In this document: positions 1 to 7,561 of the stretch, piece after piece
Layout: every line of letters starts with the position of its first letter
How positions within the stretch are numbered: the first letter of the stretch is position 1
Source of the DNA: JAXMCI01 sp046349435
Lineage (GTDB): Bacteria; Pseudomonadota; Alphaproteobacteria; Dongiales; Dongiaceae
Length of the DNA stretch: 40,196 nucleotides
Reading direction: 5' to 3'
NCBI GenBank assembly: GCA_046349435.1
Contig: JAXMCI010000052.1
Location: 1-40,196 of the forward strand
Made by a program: the position numbers and the translations under genes
The notes under the pieces: model-generated
Databases searched by the model: none
What the model saw: only the letters and a program-made list of their open reading frames with translations
What the model was told of the DNA's origin: nothing

Positions 1-975
1 GAGCAGCAGCAGATCGCGGGCGGCGCGATGAACAAGTTCGCCGCCGTCTCGGACGCCGGCGGGCTGGTGATGGGCTACTACGCCGACGGCACCCTGCCGC
101 TGCACGACTACGCCCGGCGCTACGTGCTCGCCGACCGCTTCTTCCACGCCGCCTTCGGCGGCTCGTTCCTCAACCACATGTGGCTGATCTGCGCCTGCAC
201 CCCGCGCTACGACAACCCGCCGCCGCGCATCGTCGCGGTGCTCGATTCCGCCGGCCGGCTGGTGCAGGACGGCGCGGTGTCGCCGGACGGCTTCGCCGTC
301 AACAACATCCAGCCGCAGGCCGAGCCGCATATCGCCGGGCGCAGCAAGGACAAGCTGCTGCCGCCGCAGACCCTGCCGACGATCGGCGACCGGCTGAGCG
401 ACAAGGGCATCGACTGGGCGTGGTACGCCGGCGGCTGGGACGACGCGCTGGCTGGGAAGGCCGACCCGAGCTTCCAGTTCCAGCACCAGCCCTTCGTCTA
501 CTTCGCCCGCTACGCCGAGGGCAGCGCCGAGCGGACGCAGCATCTGCGCGACGAGAGCCGGCTGCTGGCCGACATCGCCGCCGGCACGCTGCCGCCGGTC
601 ACCTTCGTCAAGCCGATCGGCTACCTCAACGAGCATCCCGGCTACGCCGACGTGGTCTCGGGCGAGAAGCACGTGGCGGAGATCCTGCAGGCGATCGAGA
701 AGAGCCCGGTCTGGAAGGATGCGGTGATCATCGTCACCTACGGCGAGAACGGCGGCTTCTGGGACCATGTGGCGCCGCCGCACCTCGACCGCTGGGGGCC
801 CGGCACGCGCGTGCCGGCCCTGATCGTCTCGCCCTTCGCCCGGCGCGGCACCGTCGACCACACCCCGTACGACACCACCTCGATCCTCAAGCTGATCGAG
901 CAGCGCTGGGGCCTCGAGCCGCTCGGCAGCCGCGACCGGAGCGCGGCCGATCTCGGCAACGCGCTCGCGCCCTGA
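1..975 (+). CDS. Phosphoesterase (acid phosphatase/phospholipase C family), 3' part
   Basis: The reading frame is open at the left edge, so the N-terminus and the first metal-binding motif lie outside the window; the ATG at 28 is internal. The visible part resembles the PF04185 phosphoesterases (bacterial phospholipase C and AcpA-type acid phosphatases), which hydrolyse phosphate esters outside the cytoplasm. Support comes from the SFLNHMWLICACTPRYD segment, the late motif YGENGGFWDHVAPP, which has the acidic and His residues expected of the metal site, and the following RVPALIVSPFARRG. The frame stops at TGA 973-975 and is followed directly by a 14-15 bp tandem repeat. Substrate cannot be told from sequence. 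Family is fairly secure; phosphatase versus phospholipase is open. Confidence 0.8.
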   Translation, partial: EQQQIAGGAMNKFAAVSDAGGLVMGYYADGTLPLHDYARRYVLADRFFHAAFGGSFLNHMWLICACTPRYDNPPPRIVAVLDSAGRLVQDGAVSPDGFAVNNIQPQAEPHIAGRSKDKLLPPQTLPTIGDRLSDKGIDWAWYAGGWDDALAGKADPSFQFQHQPFVYFARYAEGSAERTQHLRDESRLLADIAAGTLPPVTFVKPIGYLNEHPGYADVVSGEKHVAEILQAIEKSPVWKDAVIIVTYGENGGFWDHVAPPHLDRWGPGTRVPALIVSPFARRGTVDHTPYDTTSILKLIEQRWGLEPLGSRDRSAADLGNALAP

Positions 976-1034
976 CGCGCCCGGGCCGTCGCGCCCGGGC
1001 CGTCGCGCCCTGGGCCGTCGCGCCCTGGGCCGTC
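967..1034. repeat. Tandem repeat of 14-15 bp at the phosphoesterase stop
   Basis: Copies of GCGCCC(T)GGGCCGTC start at 977, 991, 1005 and 1020. The gene end itself, GCGCCCTGAC at 967-976, looks like a truncated first copy that includes the stop codon. The later copies carry no stop. This is one of six short tandem arrays in the window that sit at a gene end. Confidence 0.85.
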
Positions 1035-1043
1035 CCGCCGCCG

Positions 1044-1256
1044 TCAGTAGCGCCCGTCGCCGCCGCGATAGCCGTAGCCGCCATAGCCGCCATAGCCGTA
1101 GCCGCCGCCATAGCCATAGCCCCCGCCATAGCCGCCATAGCCGTGGCCGCCCTGGTAGTAGCCGTAGCCCTGGCCGCGATAGCCGCCATGGTGATACGGC
1201 TCGACGACGCAGCCGGCGAGACCGATCGCCACCAGGAGGATGAGAGCCCGCACCAT
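1044..1256 (-). CDS. Small Gly/Tyr-rich lipoprotein
   Basis: A 70-residue protein. The start at 1256 (MVRALILLVAIGLAGC) was chosen because it gives a short positively charged N-terminus, a hydrophobic core and a lipobox LAGC at residues 13-16, so the mature protein would be anchored by a lipidated Cys16. The rest is low complexity, built from GYGG/GYGY blocks with a few His and Arg. No enzymatic domain is visible. Such proteins are often annotated only as hypothetical; an envelope-structural role is possible. It lies on the same strand as the Gly/Asn/Tyr-rich secreted protein at 1467-2099, but a strong terminator separates them. Confidence 0.7.
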   Translation of the reverse strand: MVRALILLVAIGLAGCVVEPYHHGGYRGQGYGYYQGGHGYGGYGGGYGYGGGYGYGGYGGYGYRGGDGRY

Positions 1257-1326
1257 CGAACGCTCCGTTTGCACGATTTCGATGAGCGGACTTTGGTCCT
1301 CCCCTGCTGAACGGGATCGGCGGCCC

Positions 1327-1378
1327 CGGTTCACCGCCGGTTCATCCCCGGGAACTCATCCGCCGGGCAACTCATCCG
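1327..1378. repeat. Short degenerate tandem repeats in an intergenic region
   Basis: CCGGGAACTCATCCG (1348-1362) is followed by CCGGGCAACTCATCCG (1363-1378), and two shorter copies of CCGGTTCA(C/T)C lie at 1327-1348. They fall between the terminator at 1406-1442 and the start of the lipoprotein gene. On the minus strand each copy carries an ATGA or GTGA, but no gene is supported here. Confidence 0.7.
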
Positions 1379-1405
1379 CGGGACGGCCGGCGGCCGCACC
1401 AAAGG

Positions 1406-1442
1406 AAAGGGCCCGACCGGCGCCTTGCCGGTCGGGCCCTTT
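1406..1442 (-). terminator. Rho-independent terminator of the Gly/Asn/Tyr-rich gene
   Basis: A perfect 16-bp stem (1406-1421 pairing with 1427-1442) with a five-base loop starts 25 bases past the stop of the minus-strand gene ending at 1467. The stem is capped by A/T bases, so on the minus strand it ends in TTT. It can act in either direction. Confidence 0.85.
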
Positions 1443-1466
1443 CGCGTCCGGGGACGCGTCGCCGGG

Positions 1467-2099
1467 TCAGAAGCTGAAGAACAGCCCGATCGAGCCGAGC
1501 GGGTATGCCGGCGCGGGCTCGTAGTAGGCCGGCGGCGGCGCGTAATAGGCCGGAGGCGCCGAGTAGTAGGCCGGCGGCGGGGCGTAGTAGCCCGGCGAGC
1601 CGTAGTAAGGCGAAGAGTAGTAGAAGTTATAGCTGTACTTGTTGTAGTCGTTGTTTTGATGGTGGTTGTTGCCGTAGTAGTACGGATTGCCGTAGTACCC
1701 ACCATGATTGTAGTATCCACCATGGTTATAGTTGTTGCCATGGTAGTAGTTGTTGTTGTAGCCGCGGCCGTACCCGTTGCCGTAGTAGTAGGGCTTGCCG
1801 TTGCCGCCATAGGGGTTGCCATGCCACTGGCCGTTGCCGTTGCCGGGCGGCCTGCCGCCCCAGGCCTGACCGTGGCCGTTCTGGTAGTAGCCCTGCCCGC
1901 CCTTGTTGCCGTAGGGCTGCCCGCCCCTGTTGCCGTAGGGCTGGCCGCCCTGGCCATGGCCCTGGCCGTGACCCTGCTGGTAGGGGTACCAGCCGTTGTT
2001 GTCGGCGGCGGCCGGCCGTGCGGTGGCCAGCGGCGCCGCCAGTGCCAGACCCGCCGCGAGGGCGGAAACCAGGCCGATCCTGCCGATCCACGTTGTCAT
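1467..2099 (-). CDS. Secreted Gly/Asn/Tyr-rich low-complexity protein
   Basis: A 210-residue protein. The start at 2099 (MTTWIGRIGLVSALAAGLAL) places a typical Sec signal peptide at the N-terminus, with likely cleavage after about residue 30 near ARPAAA. The mature part is built from repeats of Gly, Asn, Gln, Tyr and His: first PYGNRGGQ/PYGNKGGQ units, then NGKPYYYGNGYGRGYNNN, then HGGYYNHGGYYGNPYYYG, and last proline-tyrosine repeats of the YYAPPPAYY type. No catalytic motif is present. The 5' leader contains an 8-bp hairpin (2145-2152 with 2161-2168). It may be a surface or matrix protein; this is inference from composition only. Confidence 0.7.
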   Translation of the reverse strand: MTTWIGRIGLVSALAAGLALAAPLATARPAAADNNGWYPYQQGHGQGHGQGGQPYGNRGGQPYGNKGGQGYYQNGHGQAWGGRPPGNGNGQWHGNPYGGNGKPYYYGNGYGRGYNNNYYHGNNYNHGGYYNHGGYYGNPYYYGNNHHQNNDYNKYSYNFYYSSPYYGSPGYYAPPPAYYSAPPAYYAPPPAYYEPAPAYPLGSIGLFFSF

Positions 2100-2266
2100 C
2101 GTTCGCTGCTCCCGGGTCCCGCGGGACCTCGTCATGTGGCTGCCCGCATCCCTTCATGTGGGGATGCGGCCGCCTGCTGCGCGTGACAATGTGGTGGACG
2201 CATCCTGAACCGGGGCTGAACCGCCCGCGCGGCCGCCGGACAGGCGACGCGAGGCGGCGCGAAAGG

Positions 2267-2300
2267 CCGCCCCGCCTCAGAAGCCGCCCCGCCTCAGAAG
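2267..2300 (-). repeat. 17-bp perfect duplication spanning the lipoprotein stop codon
   Basis: Positions 2267-2283 and 2284-2300 are identical. On the minus strand the unit reads CTTCTGAGGCGGGGCGG and carries the last Phe codon and the TGA stop of the small lipoprotein ending at 2294. The second copy puts another TGA 17 bases downstream, in a different frame. Confidence 0.9.
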
Positions 2301-2440
2301 CGGATGCCGGACCCCAGGATGAAGCCGCCGTTGCGCTGCCCGCCGCTGCTGCCCGAGCCGCTGCCCGAAGCCGACACCGAGCTGCAGGCGGCCAGCGCCA
2401 CCGCCGTCAGCAGAAGAAGGACTGCACCAAATCGACGCAT
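2294..2440 (-). CDS. Small lipoprotein (48 aa)
   Basis: Translation from ATG 2440 gives MRRFGAVLLLLTAVALAACSS, a compact lipoprotein signal with lipobox LAAC, followed by a short Ser/Gly tail ending GGFILGSGIRF. A longer in-frame start at 2533 would put an Arg-rich stretch ahead of the signal and is less likely. No domain is visible beyond the anchor. The terminal Phe is a common last residue of outer-membrane proteins, but at this size that may be chance. Function is unknown. Confidence 0.6.
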   Translation of the reverse strand: MRRFGAVLLLLTAVALAACSSVSASGSGSGSSGGQRNGGFILGSGIRF

Positions 2441-2574
2441 CGTTCTGCCCCGATCGAACGGCCGCCCGCCGGACCGGGCGGGGAAGCGCCGATTTTCGCG
2501 CCGCGCGCGGCTTGAGGCAAGAGCCGCCGGCACCGCTTCAGTTCCCCGCCGAAACCCGCTACCACTGCGGCACG

Positions 2575-3696
2575 ATGACCCGCATCGAGGCTGGCGGCCC
2601 CGGGCCGCGTCCGGCGTCCGCCGGCGCCCCCCGAATCTGGCTGCTGAGCGGCTTCCGCGCCGGCGACAACACCCAGCTCCGCGTGCTCGCGGAGACGCTG
2701 GGCTGGCCGTTCGAGACCAAGCGGCTGGCCTATCGCCGCTTCGAGCTGCTGCCCAACCTGCTGCTCGGCGCCACGCTCGCCGGCCTCGACCGGCGGCGGT
2801 CCGATCCGCTCGACCCGCCCTACCCGGCGCTGGTGATCTCGGCCGGCCGGCGCAACGAGCCGGTGGCGCGCTGGATCCGGGCGCGCAGCCCCGGCACGCG
2901 GCTGGTCCATCTCGGCCGGCCCTGGGCGCCGCTCGACGCCTTCGACCTGCTGGTCACCACGCCACAATACAGCCTGCCGCGCCGGCCCAACGTGCTGCAT
3001 AACGGGCTGCCGCTGCACGGCGTGACGGCGGCGCGCCGGCGGCGGCGGCCGAGCAGTGGCGGCCGCGTTCGCCGCGCTGCCGCGGCCTGGGTCGCGCTGC
3101 TGGTCGGCGGCAGCGCCGGGCCCTGGACCTTCGGCGCCGCCGCCGGCGCCCGGCTCGGCCGGGCGGCGAGCGCGCTGGCCGGCGGCGGCTCGCTGCTGGT
3201 CACCACCAGCGCCCGCACCGACCCGGCGGGGCTGGCCGCCCTGCGCCAGGCGATCGACCGCCCCTGCCACCTGCACCTCTGGCAGAAGGACGCGGCGGAG
3301 AACCCCTATTTCGGCTATCTCGCGCTGGCCGACGCGCTGGTCGTCACCGGCGACAGCATCTCGATGCTGACCGAGTCCTGCGCCACCGGCCGGCCGGTGC
3401 ACATCTTCGATCTCGGCGAGGGCCCGCTCTCGATGCGCGCCGCCATCGGCGCGGCCCGCGGCCGCGACGCCTGGATCGGGCCCGACCTGCGGGCCACCCT
3501 GTTCCTCAGCTCCAATCGCTGCTTCCCCGAGCGCTGGCGCCGCGACACGCGGGTGCTGCTGCAGGGCACCGTCGCCGCCGGCCGGGCCTGCTGGCTGGGC
3601 GATCCCGCCCCCGCCGGCGCCCCCGCCGGCCCGCTCCCCGACCTCGCCCGCGCCGCCGCCGCCGTCCGCGCCCTGTTCCCCGACGCGGCGGCCTGA
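2575..3696 (+). CDS. ELM1-like (mitochondrial fission ELM1 family) protein
   Basis: A 373-residue protein from ATG 2575; upstream in-frame starts overlap the lipoprotein promoter region and add only non-conserved residues. It resembles the ELM1 family (formerly DUF1022), widespread in alphaproteobacteria and named after a plant protein needed for mitochondrial fission. The N-terminus reads RIWLLSGFRAGDNTQL, typical of the family, and the segment ALVISAGRRNEPVARW follows. The C-terminal half has a nucleotide-sugar-transferase-like layout: LLVTTSARTDP, then ENPYFGYLALADALVVTGDSISMLTE, then GRPVHIFDL. The biochemical role in bacteria is not established; a glycosyltransferase-B-like fold is plausible. 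It converges on a putative glycosyltransferase. Confidence 0.8.
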   Translation: MTRIEAGGPGPRPASAGAPRIWLLSGFRAGDNTQLRVLAETLGWPFETKRLAYRRFELLPNLLLGATLAGLDRRRSDPLDPPYPALVISAGRRNEPVARWIRARSPGTRLVHLGRPWAPLDAFDLLVTTPQYSLPRRPNVLHNGLPLHGVTAARRRRRPSSGGRVRRAAAAWVALLVGGSAGPWTFGAAAGARLGRAASALAGGGSLLVTTSARTDPAGLAALRQAIDRPCHLHLWQKDAAENPYFGYLALADALVVTGDSISMLTESCATGRPVHIFDLGEGPLSMRAAIGAARGRDAWIGPDLRATLFLSSNRCFPERWRRDTRVLLQGTVAAGRACWLGDPAPAGAPAGPLPDLARAAAAVRALFPDAAA

Positions 3697-3702
3697 CTTC
3701 CT

Positions 3703-3720
3703 CTCCCGCTCGCGCGGGAG
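3703..3720. terminator. Hairpin between convergent genes
   Basis: CTCCCGC (3703-3709) pairs with GCGGGAG (3714-3720) across a four-base loop, just after the ELM1 gene and before the 3' end of the convergent gene. There is no T-run, so termination is only likely. The core resembles a widespread intergenic hairpin repeat of high-GC proteobacteria. Confidence 0.5.
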
Positions 3721-3727
3721 CGAAGGA

Positions 3728-4651
3728 TCAGGCGGCGCCGCGCAGCCCCGTCTGCGGCAGCGGCGGCGTGCGGTCGAGCAGCTCGAAGACGTCGTGGCGG
3801 ATGTGGTTGTGGGCCATCTCGCCGCGCAGGAACTCGTCGCTGACGAGGCCCTGCTCCCGGCATTCCTTGAGCAGCCCGAAGAACAGCCGCTCCTGGTTCG
3901 CGTCGGGATGCCGGCGGTAGCGCCCGAGCAGGCCGTAGTCGCCGAACAGCTGCCGGCGCGCCCGGTTGATCAGCGCGAAGGGCGGGAACAGGTGGAACTT
4001 GTCGGCCAGCATGTAGTCGACCGGCAGGCCGGTCTTCCAGGGCTGGGTCCGCCGCCGGGTGTTGTGCAGCAGGCGGGTCTTCTCGTTCAGCCGGTCGAAG
4101 TCGTTCCATTCCGGCTCGAGCAGGCCGATGCTGTCGCGCGGCTCGTACTTCAGCTGGATCCACTTGGCGTAGTCGCGCTTGCCCTCGAACAGCTCGTTGA
4201 ACTGGGTCTCGACGTGCCAGTGCCGGAGGCGCGCGCAGTCGAGCAGCATGACCGAGGTGGCGAGATAGTCGGCGACGCCGTTGTGGTAGGGCCGCGAGCG
4301 GCAGAGGATCGCCTTGCCCTGCATGTCGCGGTCGAGCAGATCCCAGACGTCGCCGACGGCGAAGACGTCGGGATCGATCACCAGGGCGCGGCCCTCGTAG
4401 CCCATCAGCTCCGGCGGCATGAAGCGCAGCGGGGTGAAGGACTGCAGGTCCTCGTTGAGCCAGGCCACCTGGTCGCCGTCGCGCAGGTAGCTCTGGCCCT
4501 CGCGCGCCTGGAAGAACGCATGGTCCTTGTGCTCGATCAGCCGGACGTCGAAGGCGTCGCGATGCGGCGAGTTGCGCTTGAGCGCGTAGGCGGCGACCAC
4601 GGCCCCCGCCATCTGCCGGTGATTGGTGTGGATGAAGACGCAATAGCGCAC
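3728..4651 (-). CDS. Putative glycosyltransferase (GT-A like)
   Basis: A 307-residue protein with a GTG start at 4651 preceded by a GGGGGA ribosome-binding sequence. The N-terminus MRYCVFIHTNHRQMAGAVVA resembles the nucleotide-binding start of GT-A enzymes, and a DxD-type metal motif is seen at D93-P-D95 in ALVIDPDVFAVGD. The central part (SVMLLDCARLRHW, then DYAKWIQLKYEP) fits a family 8-like layout, where a second aspartate holds the sugar nucleotide. No signal peptide or membrane segment is visible, so it is probably cytoplasmic. Donor and acceptor are unknown. Function is inferred from motif layout and is less sure than the existence of the gene. Confidence 0.65.
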   Translation of the reverse strand: MRYCVFIHTNHRQMAGAVVAAYALKRNSPHRDAFDVRLIEHKDHAFFQAREGQSYLRDGDQVAWLNEDLQSFTPLRFMPPELMGYEGRALVIDPDVFAVGDVWDLLDRDMQGKAILCRSRPYHNGVADYLATSVMLLDCARLRHWHVETQFNELFEGKRDYAKWIQLKYEPRDSIGLLEPEWNDFDRLNEKTRLLHNTRRRTQPWKTGLPVDYMLADKFHLFPPFALINRARRQLFGDYGLLGRYRRHPDANQERLFFGLLKECREQGLVSDEFLRGEMAHNHIRHDVFELLDRTPPLPQTGLRGAA

Positions 4652-4817
4652 GGCCGACGTCCCCCGTAGCTCGATGACCTGCCTTCAGCGGCGCCCTGGC
4701 TGCCTGATAGCGCAATCGCCCGGCAGCGGCAAGGCGACGTCGCGGCGCAGCCGGGCCGCCGAGGCGGCTCCGGTTGGCGCTTCCGGCGGCGGTGCCGCGA
4801 TGCCATCCTGGCGGCCG

Positions 4818-5597
4818 ATGAGCCCCGCCGCGCCGCCGATCCTCAGCCTCTCCGGCATCCGCAAGAGCTACGCCACCGCCGAGGGCGAGCTGCTGGCGAT
4901 CGACGACGTCTCCTTCGAGGTCGGGCGGCAGGAGATCGTCGCGGTGATCGGGCCGAGCGGCTGCGGCAAGACCACCCTCTTCAACATCGTCGGCGGCCTG
5001 GTCGAGGATCACGGCGGGACGGTCCGGGTCGACGGCGGACCGCGCTCGCCGCGCTGCCGCATCGGCATGGTCTTCCAGGAGGAATCGAGCTTCCCCTGGC
5101 GCACCGCCCTGCAGAACGTCGCCCTGCCGCTGGAGGCCGCCGGGGTCGGCCGCGCCGAGCGCACCGCGCGGGCCCGCGCCCTGGTCCGGCTGGTCGGGCT
5201 GGAGGGCTTCGAGAACCGCTACCCGCACGAGCTGTCCGGCGGCATGCGCCAGCGCGCCGCGATCGCCCGCACGCTGGCCTTCGAGCCGCACATCCTGCTG
5301 ATGGACGAGCCCTTCGCCGCGCTCGATTCGCAGACCCGCCTGCTGATCGGCGACGAGGTGCTGCGGCTGCGCGAGGCGCTCGGCCAAACCATGCTGCTGA
5401 TCACCCACAACCTGACCGAGGCGGTGCAGCTCGCCGACCGGGTGATCGTGCTCACCCAGCGCCCCGCCCGGGTCAAGCGCACGGTGGCGGTCGACCTGCC
5501 CCGCCCGCGCTCCTCGGAGATCGTCGGCAGCCCCGAGTTCGCGAGGCTGGTCGGCCTGATCTGGCACGAGCTGCGCGAGGAGGCGCGCTGGGCATGA
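4818..5597 (+). CDS. ABC transporter ATP-binding protein, NitT/TauT (SsuB/TauB) type
   Basis: A 259-residue nucleotide-binding domain. Walker A is GPSGCGKTT, the signature is LSGGMRQR, Walker B is ILLMDEPFAALD, and the switch His lies in LLITHNLTEAVQLADR. The pattern EESSFPWRTALQNVALPLE is typical of the nitrate/sulfonate/taurine importer ATPases. ATG 4818 is preferred because homologues start close to the first beta strand; ATG 4800 is an alternative, and neither has a clear ribosome-binding site. The gene opens a five-gene importer operon, and its TGA overlaps the ATG of the next gene (ATGA, 5594-5597). The C-terminal segment VDLPRPRSSEIVGSPEF is also typical of this family. Confidence 0.9.
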   Translation: MSPAAPPILSLSGIRKSYATAEGELLAIDDVSFEVGRQEIVAVIGPSGCGKTTLFNIVGGLVEDHGGTVRVDGGPRSPRCRIGMVFQEESSFPWRTALQNVALPLEAAGVGRAERTARARALVRLVGLEGFENRYPHELSGGMRQRAAIARTLAFEPHILLMDEPFAALDSQTRLLIGDEVLRLREALGQTMLLITHNLTEAVQLADRVIVLTQRPARVKRTVAVDLPRPRSSEIVGSPEFARLVGLIWHELREEARWA

Positions 5598-6538
5598 GCG
5601 CCGCGCCGACCCGCAACCTGCTGCTCGTCCACACGCCGCCCTTCCAGGACATCGCCGACTGGCAGGGCGTCAGCGCGCGGATCGCGCGGCTGGCCCCCGA
5701 CATCGAGGTCCGCATCGTCGACAACCTGCGGCCCGACCCGGCGATCGCCGCCTGGCAGGTCGGCCGGCCATCGCTGGTCTTCTCGCCCTTCGTGCTGCAT
5801 CGCTACCGGCCGCCGGGCGGCGCGGTCTATGCCGGGCAGGACCTCGGCAAGGGAGCGGAGGCCCGGCGCCTGGCCGCCGCCGGCCTGCCGGTGCCGATGA
5901 CCGCCCGGCTCGACCCGGGGATGCGGCTCGATGCCCGGAGCTGGGGCGAGCACGTCATCGTCAAGCCGGCCCACGGCACGCTCGGCCGGGACGTCCGCCT
6001 GGTGCCGGTGGCCGAGCTCGCGGCGCGCTACGCCCGGCTGACCGAGGATGGCCGCCGCCGCATGGTCGTGCAGCAGTTCATCGACCATGCCGACGCGGCG
6101 GGGCACCCCTACGCCTACCGCGCTCTCACCGTGTTCGGCGAGCCGCTCTACCTCTCGGAGTGGCGCTGGACCGAGCCGCGGCGCCCGCTGGCCGAGATCG
6201 CCGGCGATCCCGAGGGCGTCATCGCGAGCAACGCCAAGGACGTGGCGCGCGACCGCCGGCTGGTCGAGCCGGCCGACGTGCTGGCGCTGGCGCGCCGGGT
6301 CGGCCGGGCGATGGGCGATATCCCGTGTCTCGGCCAGGATATCGTCCGGCAGGCCGGCACCGGCCGGCTGTTCGTCATCGAGACCAATCCGGGCGGCTAT
6401 ATCTGGCACCTGTCATCGAACTATTCGCGGCGGCCGGGCTACGATCCGGCGTTCGCCGAGGCCAAGTACACGCAGTTCGGCGCGCTCGACGTGGTCGCCG
6501 GGCAGCTGATCGCCAGGACGAGAGCCGAGGCGCGATGA
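5594..6538 (+). CDS. ATP-grasp superfamily enzyme inside an ABC importer operon
   Basis: A 314-residue protein. Residues about 120-140 (HVIVKPAHGTLGRDVRLV) form the ATP-grasp nucleotide-binding lysine and small-residue loop, and IETNPGGYIWHL (from about 262) supplies the Glu and Asn that hold magnesium. The N-terminal part is a pre-ATP-grasp-like alpha/beta domain. Such enzymes join a carboxylate to an amine or thiol through an acyl-phosphate. The gene is tightly coupled to the ATPase gene before it and to the binding-protein gene after it, so it probably acts on the imported compound or a product of it. I do not recognise a characterised subfamily, and the reaction is unknown. No transport role is expected for the enzyme itself. 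Confidence 0.75.
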   Translation: MSAAPTRNLLLVHTPPFQDIADWQGVSARIARLAPDIEVRIVDNLRPDPAIAAWQVGRPSLVFSPFVLHRYRPPGGAVYAGQDLGKGAEARRLAAAGLPVPMTARLDPGMRLDARSWGEHVIVKPAHGTLGRDVRLVPVAELAARYARLTEDGRRRMVVQQFIDHADAAGHPYAYRALTVFGEPLYLSEWRWTEPRRPLAEIAGDPEGVIASNAKDVARDRRLVEPADVLALARRVGRAMGDIPCLGQDIVRQAGTGRLFVIETNPGGYIWHLSSNYSRRPGYDPAFAEAKYTQFGALDVVAGQLIARTRAEAR

Positions 6539-6569
6539 GCGCGCCGCGGGCAGAACGGGGGGACGGATC

Positions 6570-7544
6570 ATGATCGCGAGACTGGGAGTGGCCGCGCTGG
6601 TGGCGGCCTGGACGATGCTGGCGGGCGGTCCCGCGCCGGCAGCCGACCGGCTGGTCGTCACCAGCGGCCACCAGGGCGGCTGGGACGCGCTGGTCGCCAA
6701 TTTCGGCCTGCGCAAGGGCTTCTTCAAGGAGGCCGGCCTCGAGGTCGAGATCGTCGACATGGACACCGGCGCGCCGACGGTGCAGGCGGTGGTCGCCGGC
6801 AGCGTCGACCTCGCCGTCGGCGTCGGCCTGCCCGGCTTCATCGGCGCGGCGATGAAGGGCGCGCCGCTGAAGATGATCTCCGCCAACTTCACCGGCGCCT
6901 CGGACTTCGCCTGGTACGTGCTGGCGAAGAGCCCGATCCGCAGCTTCAGGGACGTCGGCGACCAGACCACCGTGGCCTTTTCCAGCAATGGCTCCTCCAG
7001 CCAGGTGGTGGCGATGGCCCTGCTCGAGCAGGCCGGGGTCAAGGGCAAGCCGGTCGCCACCGGCAACACCGCCGCGACGCTGACCCAGGTGATGACCGGC
7101 CAGGTCGATGTCGGCTACGACGGCAATGGCGGCATGGGCATCCCCGAGTTCGTCAATGGCGACGTGCGCATCGTCGCCACCGGCGGCGACCTGCCCGCCT
7201 TCCGCGACCAGACGGTGCGCGGCGTCGTCGTCACCGCGGCGACGCTGGCCGGCCGCCGCGACGCGCTCGCCCGCTTCCTCGCCGCCTACCAGCGCACCAT
7301 CGACTGGATGTACGCCGATCCGACGGCGCTCGCCTGGTTCGCCGAGCGCATGAAGACCTCGACCGCCGAGGCCGAGCGGGTGGTGAAGCTGATCTACCCG
7401 CAATCCGCGCTGCGCCTCGGCCCGGTCCAGCATCTCGACCGCAGCATCGCCCAGGCGGTCGCCTTCAAGCGCATCCCGCAGGCGCCGACCGAGGCGCAGC
7501 GCGCGGCGATGTTCGACGACAGCCTGGCGCCTTCCGCGCCCTGA
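6570..7544 (+). CDS. ABC transporter substrate-binding protein, NitT/TauT type
   Basis: A 324-residue periplasmic protein of the SsuA/TauA/NMT1-like family. It has a Sec signal peptide (residues 1-25, cleavage near APAADR). The mature start DRLVVTSGHQGGWDALVANFGLRKGFFKEAGLEVEIVDMD follows the family pattern in which the ligand is bound between two lobes; QAVVAGSVDLAVGVGLPGFI and the ITGQ-like VMTGQVDVGYDG are also typical. The start is preceded by GGGGGACGG. Next come the two permease genes, 18 bases away. The ligand could be a sulfonate, a pyrimidine or another small organic compound; the sequence does not decide. Confidence 0.88.
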   Translation: MIARLGVAALVAAWTMLAGGPAPAADRLVVTSGHQGGWDALVANFGLRKGFFKEAGLEVEIVDMDTGAPTVQAVVAGSVDLAVGVGLPGFIGAAMKGAPLKMISANFTGASDFAWYVLAKSPIRSFRDVGDQTTVAFSSNGSSSQVVAMALLEQAGVKGKPVATGNTAATLTQVMTGQVDVGYDGNGGMGIPEFVNGDVRIVATGGDLPAFRDQTVRGVVVTAATLAGRRDALARFLAAYQRTIDWMYADPTALAWFAERMKTSTAEAERVVKLIYPQSALRLGPVQHLDRSIAQAVAFKRIPQAPTEAQRAAMFDDSLAPSAP

Positions 7545-7561
7545 AGCGGGGCCGCCCGGCG

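Noticed and set aside
977..1034. Terminator of the phosphoesterase gene
   Set aside because: The repeats are direct rather than inverted, with no T-run; the GC pairing is incidental.
1259..1335. EcfG-like promoter upstream of the Gly/Tyr-rich lipoprotein
   Set aside because: The best match is GTGAAC with a 15-base spacer to CGTT, which fails in both the -35 element and spacing.
1425..2186. Val-rich open frame on the plus strand opposite the Gly/Asn/Tyr-rich gene
   Set aside because: Alternating Val/Ala comes from reading the complement of Gly/Tyr/Asn codons; it has no start signals.
3315..5567. Long minus-strand open frame opposite the glycosyltransferase and ATPase genes
   Set aside because: It is a composition effect of very high GC: the translation is Arg/Ala/Gly/Asp-rich, has no domain, and overlaps well-supported genes on both strands.
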